Of a stretch of 64,000 nt of DNA, positions 34,632 through 43,415 are shown one piece after another. Numbering within the stretch: the stretch's first letter is position 1; each line of letters begins with the position of its first letter. Under the pieces are notes generated by a model. That model was not told where the DNA came from and made no database searches. It saw only the letters and a list, made by a program, of their open reading frames with translations. The DNA is taken from contig NZ_JACHGV010000009.1 of assembly GCF_014202475.1 (NCBI RefSeq), forward strand, positions 310,001 through 374,000. Direction: 5' to 3'. The position numbers and the translations under genes are program-made. The stretch is from Streptomyces paradoxus (GTDB taxonomy: Bacteria > Actinomycetota > Actinomycetes > Streptomycetales > Streptomycetaceae).

Positions 34632-36292
34632 AAGTTCATCCCCTGGGTCTTCTGGATGGCTTCGCGCAGCACCTGGCGGTCGTCGAAGGGACGGACCACC
34701 CCGGCGATGTCCTGGCCCTGCTCGTGGCCCTTGCCCGCCACCAGCACGGTGTCGCCGGGTTCGGCGCGGGCGACGGCGGCGGCGATCGCGGCGGCCCGGT
34801 CCTCGAAGACCTGCACCTCGCCGCGCTCGTGCGCGGGCACGGACGCCGCGCCCTGGAGCATCGTGGCGAGGATCGCGAGGGGGTCCTCGCCGCGCGGGTT
34901 GTCGGAGGTCAGTACGGCGGTGTCGGCGAGCCGCGCCGCGGCGGCGCCCATGGGCTCGCGCTTGGTCTTGTCCCGGTCGCCGCCGCAGCCGAGGACGATG
35001 TGCAGCCTGCCCTCGGTGACCTTGCGCAGGGCGCGCAGCACGGACTCGACGGCGTCGGTCTTGTGGGCGTAGTCGACGACCGCGAGGTAGGGCTGCCCCG
35101 CGTCCACCCGCTCCAGACGGCCCGGGACGCCGGGCACGGCGGCCACACCGTCGGCGGCGGCCTGCGGGTCGAGGCCGGCGACGGCGAGGGCGACGATCGC
35201 GGCCAGGGTGTTGGCCACGTTGAACGGGCCCGGCAGCGGCGACTTGGCGGCGATCCGCTCGCCCTTGGGACCGATGACGGTGAACGTCGAGTCGAGCCGG
35301 CCGACCTCGACGTCCTCGGCGCGCCAGTCGGCGTCGGGGTGGCCCTCGGCGGAGTAGGTGACGACCGGGACGGTGGCTTCCTTCGCCAGCCTGCGGCCGT
35401 ACTCGTCGTCGACGTTGACCACGCCGAGTTTGCCCCGTTTCGGGGTGAACAGCTGCGCCTTCGCCTGGAAGTAGTCCTCCATGTCGGAGTGGAACTCCAT
35501 GTGCTCCGGGCTGAGGTTGGTGAAGACGCCGATGTCGAAGACGCAGCCGTCGACCCGGCCGAGCACCAGGGCGTGACTGGAGACCTCCATGGCCACCGCG
35601 TCGACCCCGCGTTCGCGCATGACGGCGAACAGGGCCTGGAGGTCGGTGGCTTCGGGGGTGGTGCGCTCGGACTTGATGCGCTCGTCGCCGATGCGCATCT
35701 CGACCGTGCCGATCAGGCCGGTGGACCTGACCGTCCTCAGGCCGCCCTCGACGAGGTAGGCGGTGGTGGTCTTGCCGGAGGTGCCGGTGATGCCGATCTG
35801 GAGCAGGTCCCGGCCGGGGTGGCCGTAGATCGTGGCGGCCAGCTCGCCCATCCGCCCGCGCGGGTCGTCGACGACCAGCACCGGCAGTCCGGACGCGGCG
35901 GCGCGCTCGGCGCCCGTCGGGTCGGTCAGCACGGCGGCGGCGCCCAGGCCCGCGGCCTGGTTCACGAAGTCGGCGCCGTGCAGCCGGGCCCCCGGGAGGG
36001 CGGCGTACAGGTCACCGGGGCGTACGGCGCGCGAGTCGTGGGTGATGCCCGTGACCTCGGCGGCGGTCTCCGGCGTGGAGGCACCCAGCTGACCGGCGAG
36101 TTCCGCGAGGGGTGTGGCGGAGACCTGCGCCGGCCTGGGCGGCCCGGGGTATGTCACGGGATGGCCCTTCTGGGTGGTTTGGGACTGATCAGCGTGTGGC
36201 ACGGCGGTGAGCGTACCGGGCGTACCCGCCTCCGGGCGAAGTGAGGGGCTGGGGCTGCTCTGATTCCCGGGCTGGGGGGTGATCGTTGTCAC
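34628..36292 (-). CDS. murE: UDP-MurNAc-dipeptide-diaminopimelate ligase
   Basis: Up to 554 residues. ATP loop ITGTSGKTTTAYLVEGGL, substrate block SSHALVLGRVDG, and DNPRGEDPLAIL, whose DNPR motif indicates a diaminopimelate-adding enzyme, as expected for LL-DAP cell walls. The first 45 or so residues are a Pro/Ser/Thr-rich extension outside the MurE fold. GTG 36157 (AAGGGC eight bases upstream, giving 509 residues) is a good alternative start. 58 bp separate it from ftsI. Confidence 0.94.
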   Translation of the reverse strand: MTTITPQPGNQSSPSPSLRPEAGTPGTLTAVPHADQSQTTQKGHPVTYPGPPRPAQVSATPLAELAGQLGASTPETAAEVTGITHDSRAVRPGDLYAALPGARLHGADFVNQAAGLGAAAVLTDPTGAERAAASGLPVLVVDDPRGRMGELAATIYGHPGRDLLQIGITGTSGKTTTAYLVEGGLRTVRSTGLIGTVEMRIGDERIKSERTTPEATDLQALFAVMRERGVDAVAMEVSSHALVLGRVDGCVFDIGVFTNLSPEHMEFHSDMEDYFQAKAQLFTPKRGKLGVVNVDDEYGRRLAKEATVPVVTYSAEGHPDADWRAEDVEVGRLDSTFTVIGPKGERIAAKSPLPGPFNVANTLAAIVALAVAGLDPQAAADGVAAVPGVPGRLERVDAGQPYLAVVDYAHKTDAVESVLRALRKVTEGRLHIVLGCGGDRDKTKREPMGAAAARLADTAVLTSDNPRGEDPLAILATMLQGAASVPAHERGEVQVFEDRAAAIAAAVARAEPGDTVLVAGKGHEQGQDIAGVVRPFDDRQVLREAIQKTQGMNL

Positions 36293-36350
36293 GGAGGCGG
36301 TCCTGGTGGCTCGGTGGGGCTGAGTGCTGATCAGGGCGGGTCGGCCCTGA

Positions 36351-38318
36351 TCACTGCTTGAAGGAGACGGGCAGCTTCGCGGGTTTGGCGCCGGTCGGCG
36401 GGACCTGGAGGGACTTCAGTGCGAACTCCATGACCTTCTTGTAGACGGGTCCGCAGATCTGACCGCCGAAGTAGCTGCCCTGGGTGGCGTTCTGGATGGC
36501 GCAGTAGACGGTGACGCGGGGCTTGTCGGCGGGCGCGAACCCCGCGAACGACGAGGTGTAGCCGTGGTACTTGCCGGTGGCCGGATCCACGCGGTTGGCG
36601 GTACCCGTCTTGCCCGCGACGCGGTAGCCGGGGATGCGCGCCTTGGTGCCGGTGCCCTCCTCGTCGTCCACGACGGACTCCAGCATCCGGGCGAGCGTCT
36701 TCGCCGTCTTGGCGCTGACAACCCGGTTCTCGGCGGGTTTCGGGGCAGGTGTGAAGCGCCCGTCGGGTCCCTTGGTGCCGCGCACGAGGGTGGGTTCGAT
36801 GCGGACCCCGCCGTTGGCGATGGTCGAGTACACGGAGGCGGCCTGCATGGCGTTGATGGAGACGCCCTGGCCGAAAGGGATCGTGTACTGCTGCGAGGTC
36901 GACCACTTGTCGGGCGGGGCGAGGATGCCCTTGGTCTCGCCGGGGAAGCCCAGCCCGGTGTAGCTGCCGAGGCCGAACTTGCGCAGGTAGTCGTAGAGGA
37001 CCTTGTTGGCCTGGGCCTGGGTCTTGCCGAGCTGCCCGGTGGCGAGGATGGTGCCGATGTTGCTGGACTTGGCGAGGACGCCGTTGAGCGTCAGGTACCA
37101 GGTCGGGTGGTCGATGTCGTCCTTGAAGAGCCGGTCGCCGCGGTGCAGCCGGTTGGGCACGACCACGTGCGTCCCCGGTGTGGCGGCGTTCTCCTGGAGG
37201 ACGGCCGCCATCGACATGACCTTGGCGGTGGAGCCGGGCTCGAAGGCGTCCTGGAGGGCGGCGTTGCCGAGGGCGGCCGGGTCCGCGTCCGACAGGTCGT
37301 TCGGGTCGAAGCCGGGCGAGTTGGCCATGGCCAGGATCTGCCCGGTGCGGGTGTCCTGGACGATGACGTAGCCGCGGTCGGCCGCGGACTCCTTCACCTG
37401 GTCGCTGATGGCGTTCTGGGCGGCCCACTGGATGTCGCGGTCGATGGTGAGCTCGACGTCGCTGCCGGGGACGGCCGGTGTCTCGGTGGAGCCCGCGGTG
37501 GGCACGAGACGGCCGCCGGACTGGGCGTAGCGGATCTTGCCGTCCTTGCCGGCGAGCTGCTTGTTCAGCTGCAGCTCGATGCCGCCGCCGGGCTTGCCCT
37601 CGCCGTTCACCCAGCCCAGTATCCCGGCGGCGAGGTCGCCGCCCGGGTACACGCGCTTGCTGGTGGCGACGGAGAACACGCCCGACAGGACGTTGGGCGT
37701 GGACGTGTCCGTCTCCGCCCGCTTGGCGAGCGCCGACTTGAGGTCCTTGATCTGCTTCCAGACCTGCGGGGTCTGCCGGGAGGCCAGTTTGACGTAGCGC
37801 AGGGCCTTGTTCTTCGGGCGCAGCTTCCCGACCAGGTCCTCCTGCTCCTGGCCGAGGATCGGCGCGAGGAGGGCGGCCGCCTGTTCGGGGCCGTCCCCGA
37901 TCTTCAGCATCTTCGGGGCGAACATCGTGGGGTCGGCGGTGATGTCATAGGCGTCCTCGCTGGTCGCGAGCGCCACACCGGACCGGTCGGTGATCTCGCC
38001 CCGGTCCGCGGCCAGCACCTGCCCGACGTACCGGTTCTGCTCGGCCTTGGCGGCGTACGTGCTCGCGTCGACGGCCTGCACCTGGAACAGCCGCACGACG
38101 AAGGCGCCGAGGACCAGGGTCAGCGCGAGCCCGACCAGGCGCAGGCGGGGGCGGGGGCTGCCCAGACGCAGCGGCTTGGGCGCCGCCGGGCGGCCCTGCC
38201 CGGGCCTCCGGGCCGGACGGGCACCGGGGCCGGGGCGGCGCCGGGCGTCGGGGCGGGCGGGCCTGGCGGGGCCGGGCACGCGACGGCGTGGCGGTTCCCT
38301 GTCGGACACTTCCGTCAC
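36351..38318 (-). CDS. ftsI: Division-specific class B penicillin-binding protein FtsI (PBP3)
   Basis: 655 residues. A very basic Arg/Pro-rich cytosolic N-terminus (about 60 residues) and one membrane helix (61-80) precede a PBP dimer domain (ADRGEITDRSGVALATS) and the transpeptidase domain with SxxK in EPGSTAKVMSMA, SxN in LAKSSNIGTI and KTG in VAGKTGTANRVD. It cross-links septal peptidoglycan. No PASTA domain is seen. The GTG overlaps the ftsL stop (GTGA). Confidence 0.96.
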   Translation of the reverse strand: MTEVSDREPPRRRVPGPARPARPDARRRPGPGARPARRPGQGRPAAPKPLRLGSPRPRLRLVGLALTLVLGAFVVRLFQVQAVDASTYAAKAEQNRYVGQVLAADRGEITDRSGVALATSEDAYDITADPTMFAPKMLKIGDGPEQAAALLAPILGQEQEDLVGKLRPKNKALRYVKLASRQTPQVWKQIKDLKSALAKRAETDTSTPNVLSGVFSVATSKRVYPGGDLAAGILGWVNGEGKPGGGIELQLNKQLAGKDGKIRYAQSGGRLVPTAGSTETPAVPGSDVELTIDRDIQWAAQNAISDQVKESAADRGYVIVQDTRTGQILAMANSPGFDPNDLSDADPAALGNAALQDAFEPGSTAKVMSMAAVLQENAATPGTHVVVPNRLHRGDRLFKDDIDHPTWYLTLNGVLAKSSNIGTILATGQLGKTQAQANKVLYDYLRKFGLGSYTGLGFPGETKGILAPPDKWSTSQQYTIPFGQGVSINAMQAASVYSTIANGGVRIEPTLVRGTKGPDGRFTPAPKPAENRVVSAKTAKTLARMLESVVDDEEGTGTKARIPGYRVAGKTGTANRVDPATGKYHGYTSSFAGFAPADKPRVTVYCAIQNATQGSYFGGQICGPVYKKVMEFALKSLQVPPTGAKPAKLPVSFKQ

Positions 38319-38764
38319 CTGCCGGGGGTCGGAGTAGGGCCGTCGGTCATGGCCTCCGGGGCGAGGACCCGGGGGGTCTGCGCGGAGGACCGCCCGGCGC
38401 CCGGGGCGGCGCCGGGTACGCCCTTGACGGTGCCGTCGGGAGCGAGGAAGGCGGGGTCGCCGCCGGGCACCATGCCGAGCTCGCGGGCGCGGCGCTGCAG
38501 GGCGTCGGGAGCGGAGTAGGCGTCGATGTCCCGCTGGAGGGCCTGCTCCTCGTCGGTGAGGTTCTTGGTCCCGCGCTGGAGGTCGTCGAGCTTGAACGCG
38601 CCCTCACTGAGGGCCGAGTTCAGCACCAGGAGGGCAATGAGACCGCCGCCGAGGAGGAGGACGACCAGGAGGACGAAGGGCGTGCGGGCCGCCTGCCCGG
38701 GGCCGGTCGGGAGGAGCCGCGCGAGCCGGGCCGCCCTCCCCTTCAGTTCGGGTTTGCCGCTCAC
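38315..38764 (-). CDS. ftsL: FtsL-like small divisome membrane protein
   Basis: 149 residues: short basic cytosolic part, one membrane helix (about 27-47, TPFVLLVVLLLGGGLIALLVL), then a heptad-like coiled coil (LSEGAFKLDDLQRGTKNLTDEEQALQRDIDAY) and a Pro/Ala-rich end. Sequence similarity in FtsL is always low; the call rests on topology, length and position between rsmH and ftsI. GTG 38764 is preferred because GAGGG lies eleven bases upstream and no homology lies before it. Confidence 0.88.
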   Translation of the reverse strand: MSGKPELKGRAARLARLLPTGPGQAARTPFVLLVVLLLGGGLIALLVLNSALSEGAFKLDDLQRGTKNLTDEEQALQRDIDAYSAPDALQRRARELGMVPGGDPAFLAPDGTVKGVPGAAPGAGRSSAQTPRVLAPEAMTDGPTPTPGR

Positions 38765-38795
38765 GCACGCTCCCTCGGTCCGGCCTGCACACGCC

Positions 38796-39752
38796 TCACT
38801 CGACGTCCTCCCTGATGCGCTGGGCCCCGCGCAGCCGCGCCGGTGCCGCCCGCCGGTTCTCGGCGATCTCCTCCTCGGTGGGGAGTTCGGCACCGCGGGT
38901 GAGCAGCTTGAGCCGTGGCTGGTAGCGCTCGGGGACGACGGGCAGTCCGGGCGGGGCGGTGGTGGCGGCGCCCGCCGCGAAGACCTGCTTGACCAGCCGG
39001 TCCTCCAGCGAGTGGTACGACAGCACGGCGATCCGCCCGCCCACGTCGAGCGCCTTCACGGCGGCCGGGATCGCCCGCTCCAGGACGGAGAGCTCGCCGT
39101 TGACCTCGATGCGCAGGGCCTGGAAGGTGCGCTTGGCCGGGTTGCCGCCGGTGCGCTTGGCGGCCTGTGGCAGGGCGTCGCGGATCAGCTCGACCAGCCG
39201 CGCGCTGGTGCTGAACGGCTCCTTCGCCCGCTCGCGCACGATCGCGCTGACGATCCGCTTGGCCTGCTTCTCCTCGCCGTAGGCCCGCAGGATGCGCACC
39301 AGCTCGCCCGGCGGGTAGGTGTTGAGGACCTCGGCGGCGCTGACGCCGGTCGTCTGGTCCATGCGCATGTCGAGAGGGGCGTCCTGGGCGTAGGCGAAAC
39401 CGCGGCCGGCCTCGTCGAGCTGCATGGAGGAGACGCCCAGGTCGAACAGGACGCCCTGCACGCGCGCGATGCCGAGCCGGTCGAGCACCTCGGGGAGTTC
39501 GTCGTAGACGGCGTGGACCAGGGTGGCGCGCTCACCGTAGGGGGCGAGGCGCTCGCCGGACAGGCGCAGGGCCTCCTTGTCGCGGTCGAGGGCGACGAGC
39601 CGGACGTCGGGGAACCGCTCCAGGAGTGCCTCGCTGTGCCCGCCGAGGCCGAGGGTGCAGTCGACGACCACCGCGTCCGGGCCCTCCAGGGCGGGTGCCA
39701 GCAGGTCCAGGCACCGCTGGAGCATCACCGGGACGTGTCGACTCTCGCTCAA
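38796..39752 (-). CDS. rsmH: 16S rRNA (cytosine-1402-N4)-methyltransferase
   Basis: 318 residues, RsmH/MraW. SAM motif VVDCTLGLGGHSEALLERFP, then LFDLGVSSMQLDEAGRGFAY, MRMDQTTGVSAAEVLN and the C-terminal KPLTRG-like LKLLTRGAELPTEEE. It methylates the ribosomal P-site nucleotide C1402. The only well-placed start is a TTG at 39752 with GAGAGGG upstream; TTG starts are rare and may keep expression low. This is the first gene of the dcw cluster; no mraZ precedes it. Confidence 0.94.
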   Translation of the reverse strand: MSESRHVPVMLQRCLDLLAPALEGPDAVVVDCTLGLGGHSEALLERFPDVRLVALDRDKEALRLSGERLAPYGERATLVHAVYDELPEVLDRLGIARVQGVLFDLGVSSMQLDEAGRGFAYAQDAPLDMRMDQTTGVSAAEVLNTYPPGELVRILRAYGEEKQAKRIVSAIVRERAKEPFSTSARLVELIRDALPQAAKRTGGNPAKRTFQALRIEVNGELSVLERAIPAAVKALDVGGRIAVLSYHSLEDRLVKQVFAAGAATTAPPGLPVVPERYQPRLKLLTRGAELPTEEEIAENRRAAPARLRGAQRIREDVE

Positions 39753-40154
39753 GGGGCCCTCTCAGATCCGGCGCGGCCGTACGCACCGCCGGGTCCCCGC
39801 CCGTTCCCAGCTTCGCTGGGGGACCCCGGTGAAGGGGCGGCCCGCCGGCGCCGGAAGCCAGCCGGCCGGGAGCGGGAGGAGGCCGAGCCGTACGTACGCG
39901 CCGCGCACGCGGGGAGATCTCCGGTCGCCGGGGTCTCCGAAGAAATCAGTCCAGCGGGGAGAGTCTCGCCTCCCCCTTCGCGTCACTTTAGTCCACCCCG
40001 TGGCCCGGTCAATCAACCGGCCTGCGCGTCGCCGCCGTTCGCACGGAGACCGGGTCGCCACCCTTGTGGGTTACCTCACAACCGCCCCTCGGCGGCATTC
40101 TTTGTCCACTTCCACAGGAGGCCCGGACGGGGTGTGACCAGTAACGTCATACCT
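39753..40154. other. Long leader/intergenic region of the dcw cluster
   Basis: No gene is seen in these 402 bp between divergent rsmH (-) and the carbonic anhydrase gene (+). A hairpin CCCAGC-TTC-GCTGGG (39806-39820) is nested within GGGTCC (39791-39796) and GGACCC (39821-39826). A minus-strand promoter candidate lies at 39985-40012 (separate entry), implying a leader of about 225 bases for rsmH. AGGAGG at 40116-40121 lies 12 bases before an alternative GTG of the + gene. Confidence 0.5.
39985..40012 (-). promoter_or_regulatory. Candidate promoter of the dcw cluster
   Basis: On the minus strand TTGACC (40012-40007), a 16-base spacer, and TAAAGT (39990-39985), a good vegetative-type pair, oriented towards rsmH. 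It is the best promoter match in this gap. Confidence 0.5.
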
Positions 40155-40706
40155 ATGACGACTTCTGCATCGGTTCCCACAGGTTCGGAGAGCGCCATAG
40201 CGGCCGGCGGCACGGTCACCGACCGCCTCGTCGAGGCGAACGCCCGGTACGCCGACGCCTTCACGGACCCCGGGATGGACGCCCGACCCGTGCTGCAGGT
40301 CGCCGTCGTGGCCTGCATGGACGCCCGTCTCGACCTGCACGCCGCGCTCGGTCTGGAGCTGGGCGACTGCCACACGATCCGCAACGCGGGCGGCGTCGTC
40401 ACCGACGACGTGATCCGCTCTCTCACCATCAGCCAGCGCAAGCTGGGGACCCGCAGCGTGGTGCTCATCCATCACACCGGCTGCGGTCTGGAGAGTCTCA
40501 CCGAGGACTTCCGCAACGAGCTGGAGGCGGAGGTCGGCCAGCGCCCGGCGTGGGCGGTGGAGTCCTTCCGGGACGTCGACCAGGACGTGCGGCAGTCGAT
40601 GCAGCGCGTGCGGACCTCGCCGTTCGTGCCGCACACCGACGACGTGCGCGGATTCGTGTTCGACGTGAAGACCGGCCTGCTGCGCGAGGTCGACCCGGCC
40701 TCCTGA
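40155..40706 (+). CDS. Beta-class carbonic anhydrase
   Basis: 183 residues. Zn ligands and active-site dyad: VVACMDARLD (Cys with Asp-Arg), and HHTGCGLES (His and Cys). RNAGGVVTDDVIRSL is also typical. It interconverts CO2 and bicarbonate, supplying bicarbonate for carboxylases. ATG 40155 has no RBS; an in-frame GTG at 40134 with AGGAGG 12 bases upstream is an alternative (seven more residues). It is a short single-domain form of the beta family. Confidence 0.9.
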   Translation: MTTSASVPTGSESAIAAGGTVTDRLVEANARYADAFTDPGMDARPVLQVAVVACMDARLDLHAALGLELGDCHTIRNAGGVVTDDVIRSLTISQRKLGTRSVVLIHHTGCGLESLTEDFRNELEAEVGQRPAWAVESFRDVDQDVRQSMQRVRTSPFVPHTDDVRGFVFDVKTGLLREVDPAS

Positions 40707-41007
40707 CCCGGCTCGCAGGCCTGGGCGCCGTGGGCCCCCGCCCCGGAAGACCACCTGCTGTAGCTGTCGAAAGCCTGTCAGTCACGCGTTCGAATGGTCG
40801 CAAGACCGACATATCGCGGCCAGTTGTCCACAGTCGAGTGACACGAAACGGTAACGGCAGCAAGAATGCGGGGGTGGCGTCACGCGGAACTTTTCACGCG
40901 TGGTGTCCGTGGTTCGGGGTGGGCCGGCCCGCGTCATGCGGCGTCGGCCCGGGAAAATGGGGTATCCCGTGCTCCTTGGGAGCACGGGAAAGGCCGAGGA
41001 GGGCCGG
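40707..41007 (+). promoter_or_regulatory. Intergenic region and leader of the moxR operon
   Basis: No gene is seen. A perfect 11-bp inverted repeat TCCCGTGCTCC (40965-40975) / GGAGCACGGGA (40979-40989) with a 3-base loop lies 18 bases before the moxR start, just upstream of its GAGGAGGG RBS. TTGTCC at 40825-40830 could be a -35, but no matching -10 is convincing. Confidence 0.5.
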
Positions 41008-42051
41008 GTGACGACCTATGACGATCGAGCGAGCCTCACTGATCTGACCGCCGTGGTGGAGCGCGTGCGGGAGTCGGTGGAAGGCGTGATCGAGGGCAAG
41101 CCCGAGGTCGTACGGCTCTCGCTGACCGTACTGCTCGCCGAGGGACATCTGCTGATCGAGGACGTCCCGGGTGTCGGCAAGACGATGCTGGCCAAGGCGC
41201 TGGCGCGGTCCATCGACTGCTCGGTGCGGCGCATCCAGTTCACGCCGGACCTGCTGCCGTCGGACATCACCGGTGTGTCCATCTGGGACCAGCAGCGCCG
41301 TGACTTCGAGTTCAAGCCGGGCGCGATCTTCGCGCAGGTGGTGATCGGCGACGAGATCAACCGCGCCTCGCCCAAGACGCAGTCCGCGCTCCTGGAGTCG
41401 ATGGAGGAGCGCCAGGTCACCATCGACGGCAAGACCTACGAGCTGCCCAGCCCCTTCATGGTGGTGGCGACGCAGAACCCGGTCGAGATGGAGGGCACCT
41501 ACCCGCTGCCGGAGGCCCAGCGCGACCGCTTCATGGCCCGGGTGTCGGTCGGCTACCCGAGCGCGGAGGCCGAGCTGCAGATGCTGGACGTGCACGGCGG
41601 CGTCTCGCCGCTGGAGGACCTCCAGCCCGTGGCCCACGCGCACGAGATCCTCAAGCTGATCGAGGCGGTGCGCGGCGTGCACGTCGCCGAGCCGGTCCGG
41701 CGCTACGCGGTCGACCTGGTCGGCGCCACGCGCACGCACCCCGACCTGAGACTCGGCGCCTCCCCGCGCGCGACGCTGCACCTGCTGCGCGCGGCGAAGG
41801 CGTCCGCTGCCCTCAGCGGCCGGGAGTACGCGCTGCCGGACGACGTGCAGGCCCTCGCCGGCGCCGTCCTGGCCCACCGGCTGCTGCCCACCGCCCAGGC
41901 CCAGCTCAACCGGCGCACCGCCGAGCAGGTCGTCGACGAGATCCTGCAGCGCACCCCGGTGCCGACCGCGGCGCCGCAGCAGCAGAGCGGCTTCGGCGGC
42001 CTCGACCGTACGGCGCCGGCCTATCCCCAGCAGCCGCCGCGGAGGCTGTGA
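41008..42051 (+). CDS. MoxR-family AAA+ ATPase
   Basis: 347 residues. Walker A EDVPGVGKTMLAKALA (about 49-64), Walker B VVIGDEINRASPKTQSALLE, and the MoxR block ATQNPVEMEGTYPLPEAQRDRF. MoxR proteins act as chaperone-like ATPases for metal-cofactor or cell-envelope enzymes, usually with a DUF58/VWA partner, as here. The GTG at 41008 has GAGGAGGG; an upstream ATG at 40900 is rejected as it lacks homology. It overlaps or abuts the DUF58 gene. Confidence 0.92.
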   Translation: MTTYDDRASLTDLTAVVERVRESVEGVIEGKPEVVRLSLTVLLAEGHLLIEDVPGVGKTMLAKALARSIDCSVRRIQFTPDLLPSDITGVSIWDQQRRDFEFKPGAIFAQVVIGDEINRASPKTQSALLESMEERQVTIDGKTYELPSPFMVVATQNPVEMEGTYPLPEAQRDRFMARVSVGYPSAEAELQMLDVHGGVSPLEDLQPVAHAHEILKLIEAVRGVHVAEPVRRYAVDLVGATRTHPDLRLGASPRATLHLLRAAKASAALSGREYALPDDVQALAGAVLAHRLLPTAQAQLNRRTAEQVVDEILQRTPVPTAAPQQQSGFGGLDRTAPAYPQQPPRRL

Positions 42052-43415
42052 TGAGCACCGCGGGGACGGGGCACGCGGAAGCCGACCGGGGCGAGAAGGG
42101 CGGCATCCGCACCGCCCTGGCCGGTCTGACCACCCGCGGACGCTCCTTCCTGGCCGCCGGTGTCGCGGCGGCGGTCTGCTCGTACGTGCTCGGGCAGGCG
42201 GATCTGCTGCGTGTGGGTCTGCTGCTGGCCGTGCTGCCGCTGGTGTGCGCGGCGGTGCTGTACCGCACGCGCTACCGGGTCGCGGGCAGCCGCCGGCTCT
42301 CCCCCGCGCGCGTGCCCGCGGGCAGCGAGGCCCGGGTCCACCTGCGGATGGACAACGTCTCGCGGCTGCCCACGGGCCTGCTGATGCTCCAGGACCGGGT
42401 GCCGTACGTGCTCGGCCCCCGGCCCCGCTTCGTGCTCGACCGGGTCGAGGCGGGCGGCCGGCGCGAGGTCTCCTACCGGGTGCGCTCCGACCTGCGCGGC
42501 CGGTACCCGCTGGGCCCGCTCCAGCTGCGCCTGACCGACCCGTTCGGCATGTGCGAGCTGACCCGGTCCTTCTCGACGTACGACACCCTCACGGTCATCC
42601 CGCGCGTGGAGCCGCTGGCGCCGGTGCGCCTCAGCGGTGAGGCCAAGGGGTACGGCGACGGCCGGCAGCGTTCACTCGCGCTGGCCGGCGAGGACGACGT
42701 GATCCCGCGCGGCTACCGCTACGGCGACGACCTGCGCCGCGTGCACTGGCGCTCCACCGCCCGCTACGGCGAGCTGATGGTGCGCCGCGAGGAGCAGCCG
42801 CAGCGCGCCCGCTGCACGGTGCTGCTGGACACCCGGGGCATCGCCTACCAGGGCGCGGGACCGGACGCGGCCTTCGAGTGGGCCGTGTCGGGCGCCGCGT
42901 CCGTGCTGGTGCACATGCTCGAACGGGGCTACTCCGTGCGGCTGCTGACGGACACCGGCAACGCCGTGCCCGGTGAGGGCGGTGACGGCTTCGCGGGCGC
43001 GAGCCAGGAGTCGGCGGACGCCGCCGGGCTGATGATGGACACCCTCGCGGTGATCGACCACTCCGACGGCGCGGGCCTGTCCCGGGCCTACGACGTACTG
43101 CGCGGCGGGAACGAGGGGCTGCTGGTGGCCTTCCTCGGCGACCTGGACGAGGACCAGGCGGCGGTGCTGGGCCGGATGCGGCAGCGCAGCCCGGGCGCGG
43201 TCGCCTTCGTGCTGGACAGTGAGAGCTGGGTGCGGGAACCGAGCGACGTGCCGGGTCCGTTGGACAGGAGCGAAGACCGGTTGCGCATGCTGCGGGAGGC
43301 CGGCTGGACGGCCCTGCGGGTGCCGCGGGGCGCCTCGGTGGACGAGGTGTGGCGGCAGGCCGACCGGGAGCGCAGGGGCGTGGCCGCCGCGAGCGGCGGG
43401 GAGGGACCGGGATGA
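42051..43415 (+). CDS. DUF58 domain membrane protein
   Basis: 454 residues. Two membrane helices near residues 33-75 (SFLAAGVAAAVCSYVLG, VGLLLAVLPLVCAAVLY), then a beta-rich region and the DUF58 motif IPRGYRYGDDLRRVHWRSTARYGELMVRREEQ (about 220-251), with a VWA-like C-terminal half. It is the usual partner of MoxR ATPases. ATG 42051 is chosen because GGAGG lies five bases upstream; GTG 42048 would overlap the moxR stop. Its own stop overlaps the next ATG (ATGA). Confidence 0.9.
   Translation: MSTAGTGHAEADRGEKGGIRTALAGLTTRGRSFLAAGVAAAVCSYVLGQADLLRVGLLLAVLPLVCAAVLYRTRYRVAGSRRLSPARVPAGSEARVHLRMDNVSRLPTGLLMLQDRVPYVLGPRPRFVLDRVEAGGRREVSYRVRSDLRGRYPLGPLQLRLTDPFGMCELTRSFSTYDTLTVIPRVEPLAPVRLSGEAKGYGDGRQRSLALAGEDDVIPRGYRYGDDLRRVHWRSTARYGELMVRREEQPQRARCTVLLDTRGIAYQGAGPDAAFEWAVSGAASVLVHMLERGYSVRLLTDTGNAVPGEGGDGFAGASQESADAAGLMMDTLAVIDHSDGAGLSRAYDVLRGGNEGLLVAFLGDLDEDQAAVLGRMRQRSPGAVAFVLDSESWVREPSDVPGPLDRSEDRLRMLREAGWTALRVPRGASVDEVWRQADRERRGVAAASGGEGPG

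Noticed and set aside
40900..41007. Upstream ATG in frame with moxR
   Set aside because: It adds residues without homology and lies upstream of a much better RBS at the GTG 41008.
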